From: an uncultured Alistipes sp.
GTDB taxonomy: Bacteria; Bacteroidota; Bacteroidia; Bacteroidales; Rikenellaceae
DNA: 64,000 nucleotides
NCBI GenBank assembly: GCA_910584485.1
Contig: CAJUAV010000001.1
Coordinates: forward strand, 186,001-250,000
Direction: 5' to 3'
In this document: positions 44,865 to 53,088 of the stretch, in pieces
Numbering within the stretch: position 1 is the stretch's first letter
How the letters are laid out: each line of letters starts with the position of its first letter
The notes under the pieces: generated by a model
Told to the model about the DNA's origin: nothing
The model's input: only the letters and a program-made list of their open reading frames with translations
Database searches by the model: none
Made by a program: the position numbers and the translations under genes

Positions 44865-46190
44865 TCAGAAATTGTACTGCAGCTGGAGGCTGACGCGATT
44901 CGCGTGGTTCTTGACCGAATCCATGTTCTTGCGCGAACCGTAGAGGTACTCGGCGCCGATGCGGCAGCGGGGCGTCAGCGAGTAGAAGATGTTGCCGAAG
45001 ATGTAACGGCCCTGGTGGTACTCGTTGGCGAACGAGAAGTCGTTCTCACGCTCGACCTGGACCATCGAGTAGCCGCCCGAAAGGAAGAGGCGCGTCGAAA
45101 GGCCGATCTGACCGGCAGCCTGCCAGCCCCACATTTTCTGCACCTTGATCTCCTCGCCCGTACCGTTGTCGGGGAGCATGTCGAGCCCCGAGCCCGTCAA
45201 GTCCTGGATGTAGGGGGTGATGCCCTGACCGTAGATACCGTTCATGAAGATGCGGAACCAGGGACCCACGCCCACCGTACCGCTCAACTGGGTACCCCAG
45301 CCGAAGAGGCTCTTGTTCTCCTTCACGACGTCGTTGCGGACGTACATGTTGCGGAAGACGGCCGATGCACGGAGGTGGCTGCGACGCTCGGGACCCCATG
45401 CCACCTGGAGGTAGACCGGAATATCGGGTACGCGCTGGCGCATTTCGAGGAACTTGTAGTTATAGGTGGCCGACACGTGGGGCATTTCGGCCGCCACGCC
45501 TGCCGACAGCACGTCGTCGGCGAACGAGAACTCGTAGCGGATCATCGTCGCGAAGTTGAAGTTGTAGGCGTTCGGGCCCTGGAAGTCGATCGTGGTGGGG
45601 GCGGCCTTCAGGTCGCAGAAGGTGGTCACGTCGCGACCCAGCGTGAAGCCGAGGAACGAAACGTAGGCCGAACGCAGACGCGGCGTGTAGCTGCGGCCCG
45701 AACCGCCGCGGAAGTCGGCATCGGCGAAGATCACCACGCGGCCCAGCGTGCGGGTGTTGGCGATGCTCTTCAGGAAGAGGCGCGAGGTCGAGGCATCCAT
45801 CAGCAGCTGCTGGCGGTTGTTGTAGGTCTCGGTCAGCGGGATGTCGTAGGGGATGAAATCGCGGCTGTCGGAGATGCCGTCGAAATCGTACGACGTACGC
45901 ATGACGATCGAACCGCCGAGGGCCAGCGAGAAGCGGTTGTTCTTCGTGGCGAAGACGAACTGCGGACGATCGACCTGCTGGAAGCCCGCGCGATGCGTGT
46001 CGTAGTAGTCCTGCGTAGCCTGCGACATGGTCTGCAGCTTGTCGCAGCAGTCGTTGGGATAGCCGCTCTCCTGCACGGAGATCAGATAGATCGTCGGGTC
46101 GTACTCGCCCTGCACGGAATCGACGTAACGCTGCGCCGATGCGGTCGTTGCGAAGAGGATCGCCGCCATCAAAAGTCTGAATGTTTTCAT
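44865..46190 (-). CDS. Outer-membrane porin, DcaP-like
   Basis: 441 aa. Signal peptide MKTFRLLMAAILFATTASAQ, then a beta-rich barrel ending LQLQYNF with terminal Phe. The mature N-terminus (KNNRFSLALGGSIVMRTSYDFDG, about 82-104) and PRLRSAYVSFLGFTLGRDVTTFCD (about 166-189) resemble the DcaP porin family of Bacteroidota and Acinetobacter. Substrate unknown, possibly small acidic compounds. The ATG at 46190 was chosen for the signal peptide; the ORF extends to 46244 without it. Confidence 0.72.
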   Translation of the reverse strand: MKTFRLLMAAILFATTASAQRYVDSVQGEYDPTIYLISVQESGYPNDCCDKLQTMSQATQDYYDTHRAGFQQVDRPQFVFATKNNRFSLALGGSIVMRTSYDFDGISDSRDFIPYDIPLTETYNNRQQLLMDASTSRLFLKSIANTRTLGRVVIFADADFRGGSGRSYTPRLRSAYVSFLGFTLGRDVTTFCDLKAAPTTIDFQGPNAYNFNFATMIRYEFSFADDVLSAGVAAEMPHVSATYNYKFLEMRQRVPDIPVYLQVAWGPERRSHLRASAVFRNMYVRNDVVKENKSLFGWGTQLSGTVGVGPWFRIFMNGIYGQGITPYIQDLTGSGLDMLPDNGTGEEIKVQKMWGWQAAGQIGLSTRLFLSGGYSMVQVERENDFSFANEYHQGRYIFGNIFYSLTPRCRIGAEYLYGSRKNMDSVKNHANRVSLQLQYNF

Positions 46191-46626
46191 AAGCAGTGAA
46201 TAATTGGTTTGAATTGCTTTTGTTGTCCTTTGTTCGAGCCGCAACAGCGCGGTTCGGTCGGGTTGTTCGCAAGATGTATGCCAAAGGATTCTGCACGGAT
46301 TTTGTTTTTCGGCCCCCCGAATGTCCTGAAAGAGTCCGACAGGCCGCCTGAACGCATCCGACCGATCTTCGATTTCGGGACGAAGCCTGCGGAGCGCACG
46401 CCGGATGCGGGCCTCTGCTGCGGGAGGCTTCGGCCCGCTGCCCCCTTCGGGATCGAAAAGCGGCGAACGGCACGCGCCCTTCCGCCCGACGGCCCGACGA
46501 CGACAGCGTCCACGGTTCCGTCCGACACACCGAGGCCCGAAAACATCCCGCCCGCACGAAGCGTCGGCGGAGAGCCTCCGCCGCCGAACCGTCCTTGAAC
46601 CGCTTGCTTCTGCGCACGACTTTTAT
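46191..46626. other. Divergent intergenic region
   Basis: About 435 bases between the DcaP-like porin and the metallophosphoesterase. It holds a repeat-element copy and the plus-strand promoter. No gene is supported. Confidence 0.55.
46375..46457 (-). repeat. Dispersed palindromic element, copy 8
   Basis: Outer stem GGGACGAAGCCT (46377-46388) with AGGCTTCGGCCC (46425-46436), 11 of 12 bp paired. Tip less well formed. One of two copies in a divergent promoter region; its sense points to the porin gene. Confidence 0.78.
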
Positions 46627-46634
46627 TACCTTTG
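46627..46634 (+). promoter_or_regulatory. -7 box for the metallophosphoesterase gene
   Basis: TACCTTTG, with the ATG beginning 8 bases after it at 46643, so at most a very short leader. Confidence 0.7.
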
Positions 46635-46642
46635 TACCGCTT

Positions 46643-47800
46643 ATGTTTCTGTTCCTGCTTATCCTCGCCGCGCTGCTTCCCGCAGTTCTCGATCTGCGGC
46701 GCTACAGCCGCCTCGCACGCCGCGGCTGCCGCCCTTCGGCCCTGCACACAGGGTTGTGGCTCGTTTTCGACCTGCTCCCCTTCGTCATGCCGCTGTTGTA
46801 CCTTTTTCTGGACAACACGCCGCCCGCCGTGCGAACGTCGATGTGGCTGCTCTGGTGCTGGCTGTTCGTGCAGGGGCCCCGTTTCCTGTACCGGCTGCTC
46901 CGACGGCTCCGTCGTCCCCGTCTCGGGATCGCGCTGGCGGCCGCCGTCGCCGCCACGATGCTGTGGGGCGCCCTCGCAGGACGCCGCAACCTGCGCACGG
47001 AGCGCATCGAGTGCTGCTCGGAGCAGCTGCCCGCCGCCTTCGACGGCTTCCGCATCGCCCTCTTTTCGGACCTGCACCTCGGGGCGCTGGTCGACACGGA
47101 AGGGGAGGTGGGGCGCCTCGTGGAGCGGATCAACGCGCTGCATCCCGACCTGGTCTGCTTCACGGGCGACCTGGTCAACATCCGTTACACGGAGCTCGAT
47201 GCGACCGCCGAACGGCTGCTGCGCGGCATCGAAGCCCCCCTCTTTTCGGTGCTGGGCAACCACGACGTAGGCACCTACATCGGCGACAAGCGCGCCCTGC
47301 CCCCCGCCGAGAGCTGCCGACGCCTCGTCGAGCGCCAGCAGGCGATGGGGTGGCACCTGTTGCAGGATACGACCGTTTACCTGCGCCGCGGCGACGACAG
47401 CATCGCCCTTTCGGGCCTCTCGTTCGATCCCGCGCTGCGCAAACGGCGCCACGACAAACGGCTGCCGCCCGCCGAAACGGCGAAATGTTACCGCGACGTA
47501 CCGCCGCAGCTCTTCGACATCACGCTGGTCCACCTGCCGCAATACTGGGATCAGGTGCGCGCGGCGGGCTACGGCGATCTGACCCTCTCTGGCCACACGC
47601 ACGCCATGCAGTGCCGGCTGCGCTTCGGCGACGGCCGCGGCTGGTCGCCCGCGCGATTCCTTTACAAACGGTGGGGCGGCCGTTACGATGCCGACGGCAG
47701 CACGCTCTACATCAACGACGGCGTGGGATACGTCGGTTATCCGATGCGCCTCGGCGCCCGTCCCGAAGTGACGCTCATAACCCTCCGAAGATGCGAATAA
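46643..47800 (+). CDS. Membrane-anchored metallophosphoesterase
   Basis: 385 aa. About four membrane helices in the first 125 residues, then a calcineurin-like phosphoesterase: IALFSDLHLG (D-x-H), LVCFTGDLVN (GD), VLGNHDVG (GNHD) and LSGHTHAMQ (GHTH). Resembles YkuE/YaeI-type membrane phosphodiesterases, some of which act on UDP-diacylglucosamine or nucleotides; substrate here unknown. The open frame extends to a TTG at 46595, but that lies upstream of the promoter, so the ATG at 46643 is used. Its end overlaps the next gene by 10 bases. Confidence 0.88.
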   Translation: MFLFLLILAALLPAVLDLRRYSRLARRGCRPSALHTGLWLVFDLLPFVMPLLYLFLDNTPPAVRTSMWLLWCWLFVQGPRFLYRLLRRLRRPRLGIALAAAVAATMLWGALAGRRNLRTERIECCSEQLPAAFDGFRIALFSDLHLGALVDTEGEVGRLVERINALHPDLVCFTGDLVNIRYTELDATAERLLRGIEAPLFSVLGNHDVGTYIGDKRALPPAESCRRLVERQQAMGWHLLQDTTVYLRRGDDSIALSGLSFDPALRKRRHDKRLPPAETAKCYRDVPPQLFDITLVHLPQYWDQVRAAGYGDLTLSGHTHAMQCRLRFGDGRGWSPARFLYKRWGGRYDADGSTLYINDGVGYVGYPMRLGARPEVTLITLRRCE

Positions 47801-48879
47801 CCCTCTCTTACGCAACCACCTCCGATCATTACCTCGACGACAGCACGAGCCGTCGGCTCGTTTTGTCGACTCCCGAAGACTGGGCCGAAGTGCATCGGCT
47901 CCGCGCCCTGCACGACGCCATCCTGGTAGGCGCCGAAACGGTGCGACGCGACGATCCGTCGCTGCGGCTGCGCGACCCCGAAGCGAGGGCGCGACGCCTG
48001 GCGGCAGGGCTGCGCCCCGAGTTGGTGCGGGTGACGCTGACCGCTTCGGGCGATCTTTCGCCCGAGGCGCGCCTCTTCACGACGGGCACGGGCGAACGCT
48101 ACGTCTTTTCGACGCGCGCGCTGCCTGCGCTGGCCGAACGGGCGGAGGTGATCCTCTGCGAGGAGCCGATCACGGCGGCGCAGGTGGTTACCGAACTCGA
48201 AAAACGGGGCATTCGCAGCCTCTTCGTCGAGGGCGGGCCCCGCACGCTGCGCCTCTTTCTCGACGAGGAGTTGGCCGATCGGGTGCGCGTGGCGGTCAAT
48301 CCCGCACGAACGCTCGGCACGGAGCTCGGCGGCGCCCGCTTCCGTTTCGTGCCGCCCGCAGGAGCCCTGCGGCGCGACGAATGCTTCGGCACGATGGAGG
48401 TAACGACCTGGGAGCTGCATCCCGACCGCAGCGCGGAGGAGCTGCAACTGCTGCGCGAAGCCGTCGAGGCGAGCCGCCGCTGCCCGCCGAGCCCCACCTC
48501 CTACCGCGTGGGGGCGGTGGTCGTCGCGGCCGACGGCAGCCGCTACACGGGCTACACGCACGAAACATCGCCCACGCATCATGCCGAACAGGAGGCGATC
48601 CGCAAGGCGACGGCGGCGGGTGCCGAGCTGCGCGGCGGAACGATCTGCTCGTCGATGGAGCCCTGCTCGCGCCGCGCGAGCGAACCCGAGAGCTGCACGG
48701 AGCTCATCCTGCGCCACGGCTTCGGCCGCGTGATTTTCGCCTGCTACGAACCCGACTGTTTCGTGCGGTGCGAAGGGGCGCTGCGGCTGCGCCGCGCGGG
48801 AGTCGAGGTGCGCGTTTATCCCGAGTTGGCCGAGGAGGTGCTGGCCGTCAACGGGCATCTGTTCGCTCAAAAAGGATAA
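47791..48879 (+). CDS. RibD-like protein with reversed domain order (reductase then deaminase)
   Basis: 362 aa. Residues about 1-208 match the RibD C-terminal reductase (LVGAETVRRDDPSLRL, 45-60; SLFVEGGPRTLRLFLDEELADRVRVA). Residues about 213-362 match the pyrimidine/cytidine-type deaminase: THHAEQE (zinc His264, Glu266), EPCSRRASEPESC (Cys292 and Cys302). In canonical RibD the deaminase comes first, so the order is inverted. It may be a riboflavin-pathway enzyme, a pterin/dihydrofolate-related relative, or a damage-preemption deaminase. A 10-base overlap with the metallophosphoesterase suggests coupling. ATG at 47791 was chosen since the long upstream frame runs antisense-free shadow. Confidence 0.78.
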   Translation: MRITLSYATTSDHYLDDSTSRRLVLSTPEDWAEVHRLRALHDAILVGAETVRRDDPSLRLRDPEARARRLAAGLRPELVRVTLTASGDLSPEARLFTTGTGERYVFSTRALPALAERAEVILCEEPITAAQVVTELEKRGIRSLFVEGGPRTLRLFLDEELADRVRVAVNPARTLGTELGGARFRFVPPAGALRRDECFGTMEVTTWELHPDRSAEELQLLREAVEASRRCPPSPTSYRVGAVVVAADGSRYTGYTHETSPTHHAEQEAIRKATAAGAELRGGTICSSMEPCSRRASEPESCTELILRHGFGRVIFACYEPDCFVRCEGALRLRRAGVEVRVYPELAEEVLAVNGHLFAQKG

Positions 48880-48923
48880 ACGCCGCTATCCGCGGACGAA
48901 AAACGCGCGATAAGCGCGTGCCG

Positions 48924-49014
48924 TTCGACGTCGAAGACGTCGGCGGGCCAAAGCCTCCCGCAGCGGAGGCCCGCAATTCTTGCGAATGGGTGCCCTCCGC
49001 CGGCTTCGTCCCGA
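48924..49014 (+). repeat. Dispersed palindromic element, copy 3
   Basis: Tip hairpin CGACGTC-GAA-GACGTCG (48926-48942), perfectly paired and different from all other tips. Body runs from GGGCCAAAGCCT to GGCTTCGTCCCGA. Same sense as the upstream RibD-like gene. Confidence 0.85.
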
Positions 49015-49042
49015 GAAGCGATCGTCGTTGTCCGCCGAACGG

Positions 49043-49080
49043 TTCGATCCCGTCAGGGATCGGCGGGCCGCAGCTTCGCC
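49043..49080 (+). repeat. Dispersed palindromic element, copy 4 (5' half only)
   Basis: Tip CGATCCC-GTCA-GGGATCG (49045-49062) followed by GGGCCGCAGCTTCGCC, then similarity stops. Confidence 0.78.
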
Positions 49081-49141
49081 TGGCGCCGACCGCTGTTTTG
49101 ACAAACTGGCGTATCCTCCGCAGGTGCCGTTTCTGAACGGG

Positions 49142-49235
49142 TTCGCGCGATAGCGCGGCGGGCCGCAGCTTCGCCTCGCGAAGGCCCGCAGCTCGCGCAA
49201 GGCTCGCGTGCGTCCCTTCGCAAGCTGCGTCCCGA
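49142..49235 (+). repeat. Dispersed palindromic element, copy 5 (full)
   Basis: Tip CGCGC-GATA-GCGCG (49144-49157). Outer stem GGGCCGCAGCTT (49160-49171) with AAGCTGCGTCCC (49222-49233), 11 of 12 bp. Inner stem GCGAAGG..CCCTTCGC. Nearly identical to copy 7 over about 75 bases when reverse-complemented. Confidence 0.9.
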
Positions 49236-49289
49236 ATCGGCCGCGGGCTGCCGCCGTCGATCTCCTTCGCCCCCTCCTTGGCCCGCTTC

Positions 49290-49307
49290 TTGCAGCGCTC
49301 GCTGCAA
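49290..49307 (+). promoter_or_regulatory. 18-bp palindrome upstream of the exporter operon
   Basis: TTGCAGCG-CT-CGCTGCAA, perfect 8-bp arms, ending 12 bases before the TolC ATG. Looks like a repressor operator; it could also be a hairpin in the leader. Confidence 0.5.
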
Positions 49308-49319
49308 ACCGCGAAATCC

Positions 49320-50843
49320 ATGAACAAATGCGTCTCGCTGCTCACGGCCGCGACGTGGCTTGCCGCCACCGCCGCCGCGCAGCCCTCCGAGGCTCCGTCG
49401 CGCCCCGACACGCCGACCTTCGTCGGCACCGCGGGGCTGCCGGCCGCCTTCGACGGAACGATCGCCGAGCGTCCGATGACCCTCGACGAGGCTCTTTTCG
49501 TCACGCTGACCGAAAATCCCGCCCTCGCCGCGTCGGACTACGCGCTGCGGGCCGCGGCCGAGGAGCGCCGCGCCGCCGTCGGACTGCGTCTGCCGCAACT
49601 CGCGCTGACGGGCGCCTACGCCTACCTCGACAAAGACATCGGCGTCGACCTGAACCGCGCCAAAGGAACCTTCGACCGCCTGACGAGCGAGCTGCTCTCG
49701 AGCGGCCTCATCCCGCCGTCGCTCATCCCCTCCATCCAGGGGTTGCTGCAACCGATTCTCGAATCGAACTGGAACCTGAAGATGCAGGACCGCAGCCTGG
49801 GTTTCATCGGCGGCGAGGTGACCCTGCCGATCTGGATGGGCGGCCGCATCGGTGCCGCCATCCGCGCCGCGCGGCTCAACGAACAGACCCTGCACCTGCA
49901 GCGGCAGGGGCAGCGCTGCGCCCTCGTCTCGCAGGTCGTCGAACGCTACTTCGGACTGGCCCTCGCCCTACAAGTGGTCGAGGTGCGGCGACAGGTCGTC
50001 GCGGGGGTGCGCAGCCACCTCGACGATGCCGTCGAACTCGAGCGCAACGGCGTCATCGCCGCCTCGGAGCGTCTCTACGCCGAGGTGAAGATGGCCGAGG
50101 CGGAACGCGACCTGGAAGATGCGCGGCTGCAGGTCGCGACGATCCGCAGCGCCCTTTCGGGCACGCTCGGGGGCGCCGAGGCGGGCACACCCGTGACGGC
50201 GATGTTCCTGCTCGACCGCCTCGAACCGCTCTCGTTCTACCGCACGCTGGCCGAGGAGCACAACCCGCTGCTGGGCACGGTCTCCCTCAAACGGCAGCTG
50301 GCCGAGGAGGGCGTGAAGGTCAAACGGGCCGAATTTCTGCCGCAGATCGTGGCGATGGGCGGCGGTTCGTTCTACAACTACCAGGTTTCGGGCATCGTGC
50401 CGCGCTGGGCCGTGGGCATCGGCATCCGCATCAAGCTCTTCGACGGCCTGCAGCGCGAACGCAACTACGCCGCCGCGCGCCAGACCGTCCTGCAGGTCGG
50501 GGAGCTCGAACGGGAGGCGGCCACGGGCATCGCCGTGCTGGTCGAGCAGCGCTACAACGAGCTCGCGAACTTCCGCAGTCGCATCGCCTCGCTCGAACAC
50601 GCGCTCTCGTTCGCCGAAGAGTACCTGCGCATGAAGGAGATCGCCTTCCGCGAAGGAATCGCCCCCTCGTCGGAGGTGATCGACGCCGAGCTGAACCTGG
50701 CGGCCATCCGCACCGAACGGCTCCAGGCGGCCTACGGCTTCGATCTGGCACTGGCCCGTCTGCTCGAAACGACGGGGGCGGCAGACTGCTACGCCTCCTA
50801 CCTGCGCCGCCGCGACGCACGCCCCGTCCTTTTCGATCGCTAA
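49320..50843 (+). CDS. TolC family outer-membrane efflux protein
   Basis: 507 aa, signal MNKCVSLLTAATWLAATAAAQ. Two internally repeated OEP halves: LDEALFVTLTENPALAASDYALRAAAEERRAAVG (about 70) and the matching segment near YRTLAEEHNPLLGTVSLKRQLAEEGVKVKRAEFLPQI (about 300). Long coiled helices and GGGSFYNYQ/GIRIKLFDG-type barrel segments are visible. Forms the trimeric channel of a tripartite exporter with the next three genes. The ATG at 49320 was chosen over 49278 for the clean signal peptide. First gene of the operon. Confidence 0.92.
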   Translation: MNKCVSLLTAATWLAATAAAQPSEAPSRPDTPTFVGTAGLPAAFDGTIAERPMTLDEALFVTLTENPALAASDYALRAAAEERRAAVGLRLPQLALTGAYAYLDKDIGVDLNRAKGTFDRLTSELLSSGLIPPSLIPSIQGLLQPILESNWNLKMQDRSLGFIGGEVTLPIWMGGRIGAAIRAARLNEQTLHLQRQGQRCALVSQVVERYFGLALALQVVEVRRQVVAGVRSHLDDAVELERNGVIAASERLYAEVKMAEAERDLEDARLQVATIRSALSGTLGGAEAGTPVTAMFLLDRLEPLSFYRTLAEEHNPLLGTVSLKRQLAEEGVKVKRAEFLPQIVAMGGGSFYNYQVSGIVPRWAVGIGIRIKLFDGLQRERNYAAARQTVLQVGELEREAATGIAVLVEQRYNELANFRSRIASLEHALSFAEEYLRMKEIAFREGIAPSSEVIDAELNLAAIRTERLQAAYGFDLALARLLETTGAADCYASYLRRRDARPVLFDR

Positions 50844-50858
50844 CAAACGTCGACCGTC

Positions 50859-51848
50859 ATGAAAAAAAATCGTTTTTATCCGCTCTTTTTCGTCGTGCTG
50901 CTCCTCGTCGGGGCTGCCTTGGTGCTGCTGGGCCGCGCCCTGCGCCGCCACACGCCGCAACTGATTCAGGGGAGGGTCGAATGCACGACCTACCGCGCCT
51001 CGTCGAAAGTCGCGGGGCGCATCGTCGAACTGCGGGTCGAGGAGGGCGACCGCGTCGAGCAGGGTGAGCTGCTCTATACGCTCGCCATCCCCGAACTCGA
51101 CGCCAAGCTGCAACAGGTCGAGGCGCTGCGCACCGCCGCGGGAGCCCTCGACGCCGCCACCGTGGCGGGGGCCCGCAAGCCGCAGATCCGCGCGGCGCAA
51201 AGCCTCTGGCAGAAGGCGCAGGCGGGGCTCGAACTGGCCCGCAAGAGCTACGAGCGCGTCCGCCGTCTGCACGAAAGCGGGGTAGTCCCCGCCCAGCAGC
51301 TCGACGAGGCGCGGGCCAATTACGAGGCGATGCGCGCCACCGAGCGGGCCGCACGGGCCGAATACGACCTGGCGCGCGACGGAGCCCGCAGCGAAGACAA
51401 GGAGGCCGCCGCAGCGAAGGTCCGCGAGGCCGAAGGGGCCGTGGCGGAGGTCGAATCCTACATCGCCGACGCCCGCGTGACGGCCCCCGTCTCGGGGGAG
51501 GTCTCCTCGATCATCGCCGAGGCGGGCGAGCTGGTCGGCACGGGGTATCCCGTGGTGGCGATCCTCGACCTGAACGATCGGTGGGTTACCTTCAACATCC
51601 GGGAGACGCTGCTGCCGCGCATCCGCATCGGCACGCGAATGGAGGGGTACGTTCCCGCGCTGGACCGCCGCATCGCGCTGCGTGTGAGCTACATTTCGCC
51701 CGAGGCGGATTTCGCCACCTGGACCTCCTCCCGCACGCAGGGCGGCTTCGACATCCGCACCTTCGCCGTCAAGGCGCGTCCCGAGGCGGAGACCGACGGG
51801 CTGCGCCCGGGGATGAGCGTCGTGGTCGACTGGGACAAAATCGAGTAA
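50859..51848 (+). CDS. HlyD family periplasmic adaptor
   Basis: 329 aa, single N-terminal membrane anchor (about 7-25, FYPLFFVVLLLVGAALVLL). Lipoyl domain around SSKVAGRIVELRVEEGDRVEQGELLYTL (about 48-75), long coiled coil (about 80-190), and second lipoyl half with TAPVSGEVSSIIAEAGELVGTGYPV (about 206-230). Closest in layout to YbhG/EmrA-type adaptors. 15 bases after TolC, 3 bases before the first permease, so clearly an operon. Confidence 0.92.
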   Translation: MKKNRFYPLFFVVLLLVGAALVLLGRALRRHTPQLIQGRVECTTYRASSKVAGRIVELRVEEGDRVEQGELLYTLAIPELDAKLQQVEALRTAAGALDAATVAGARKPQIRAAQSLWQKAQAGLELARKSYERVRRLHESGVVPAQQLDEARANYEAMRATERAARAEYDLARDGARSEDKEAAAAKVREAEGAVAEVESYIADARVTAPVSGEVSSIIAEAGELVGTGYPVVAILDLNDRWVTFNIRETLLPRIRIGTRMEGYVPALDRRIALRVSYISPEADFATWTSSRTQGGFDIRTFAVKARPEAETDGLRPGMSVVVDWDKIE

Positions 51849-51851
51849 CCG

Positions 51852-53084
51852 ATGCGCACCCCGCCTCTCTCGCCCCCGAACGCTCCGCAACCCGCGCCGG
51901 CCCGCCGCCGCACCCTCTTCCGCCGTACGCGGGCCGTGCTCCGACGCGAAATCGGCCGCATCCGCTGCCGCCCGATCTATGCGGCGCTGCTGGCGGGGCT
52001 GCCGCTCGGTTCGTTCCTGCTCTTCGTCTTCCTCTTCGGTCCGGGGACGATCGACAGTCTCCCCGTGGCGCTCGTCGACGAGGACCGCACGCCCCTCTCG
52101 CGCCGCCTCGCGGCGATGATCGAGGCCGCGCCCGCCGTCCGCATCGCCTGCGAAACGACCTCGGCCGACGAGGCTCGACGGCTGCTGCTCGCGGGGCGGG
52201 TCGCGGCGATCGTACGGATCCCCGCCTCGTTCGAAAGCGACCTGCTGGGCGGCACCCCCACGCAGGTCGTCTGCTCGGTGACGGGCACGAACCTCTCGGT
52301 CAACGGCATGCTCTCGAAAGACCTCCAGGCGGCCGTCTCCACCTTCTCGGGCGGTGTCGCGCTGCAACGGCTCACGGCCCGCGGCGCCGACGAGCGGCAG
52401 GCGATGGCCGTCGTGCAGCCCGTGCGCTTCGACAAACACGTCCTCTTCAATCCGACGGTCAACTACGGCCTCTACCTCATGCCCGGCTTCCTGCCGATGA
52501 TGCTCCTGCTGTTCGTCGTGCTGGCCACCCTCTACACGATCGGCATCGAGCTCAAGGAGGGGACGGCCATCGACTGGTTCGCGACGGCCGAGGGGCATAC
52601 GGGCGCCGCCCTCGCGGGCAAGCTGCTCCCCGTCACCGCGACGATGTGCCTGCTGGCGGGGGTGATGTTCGGGCTGCTCCTCGGGGTCACGGGGGTCCCC
52701 TGCAACGGCAGCTTCGCGCTGCTCGCCGCGGCGACGCTGCTGCTCATACTGGCCTACCAGTCGATCGCGGTGATGCTCGTCGCCCTGACGGCCGATCTGC
52801 GCCTCTCGCTCTCGCTGGGCGGGGGCTACGCCGTGCTCGCCTTCTCGTTCTCGGGGCTGACCTTTCCGCTCCTCGGCATGTGGCGGTCGGCGCGCATCAT
52901 GAGCCTCGTGTTTCCCTTCACGTGCTACATGCGGATCGTGATCGACCAGCTGCTGCGCGGCGCCCCCGTACGCTGTTCGCTGCCCGACGCGGGATGGCTG
53001 CTGCTCTTCGCGCTCGTGCCCCTCGCCGCCCTCAAACGCCTCAAACGGGTCGCGACCGACCCGAAATACATCGGAAGGGAGTGA
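51852..53084 (+). CDS. ABC-2 type exporter permease (first)
   Basis: 410 aa. One N-terminal membrane helix (about 43-62), a large extracytoplasmic domain (about 70-210, LPVALVDEDRTPLSRRL), and five more helices clustered near the C-terminus. YhhJ/YbhS-like ABC-2 permease. It lacks any ATP-binding motif. 3 bases after the HlyD adaptor and 4 before the second permease. Confidence 0.87.
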   Translation: MRTPPLSPPNAPQPAPARRRTLFRRTRAVLRREIGRIRCRPIYAALLAGLPLGSFLLFVFLFGPGTIDSLPVALVDEDRTPLSRRLAAMIEAAPAVRIACETTSADEARRLLLAGRVAAIVRIPASFESDLLGGTPTQVVCSVTGTNLSVNGMLSKDLQAAVSTFSGGVALQRLTARGADERQAMAVVQPVRFDKHVLFNPTVNYGLYLMPGFLPMMLLLFVVLATLYTIGIELKEGTAIDWFATAEGHTGAALAGKLLPVTATMCLLAGVMFGLLLGVTGVPCNGSFALLAAATLLLILAYQSIAVMLVALTADLRLSLSLGGGYAVLAFSFSGLTFPLLGMWRSARIMSLVFPFTCYMRIVIDQLLRGAPVRCSLPDAGWLLLFALVPLAALKRLKRVATDPKYIGRE

Positions 53085-53088
53085 TGCC

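Larger units (their letters stand above)
48880..49319. other. Intergenic cluster of repeat elements and TolC-operon control region
   Basis: No gene is supported in these 440 bases. They contain three copies of the dispersed element (copies 3, 4, 5), an extra small hairpin CGCGC-GATAA-GCGCG (48904-48918), and an 18-bp palindrome just before the exporter operon. Confidence 0.75.

Noticed and set aside
46595..46642. TTG start for the metallophosphoesterase
   Set aside because: It lies before the TACCTTTG promoter box; the ATG at 46643 is the first start after it.
48904..49235. CRISPR-like array
   Set aside because: Copies are unequal in length and spacing, are palindromic along their whole length, and no cas gene is present; unrelated copies occur across the window.
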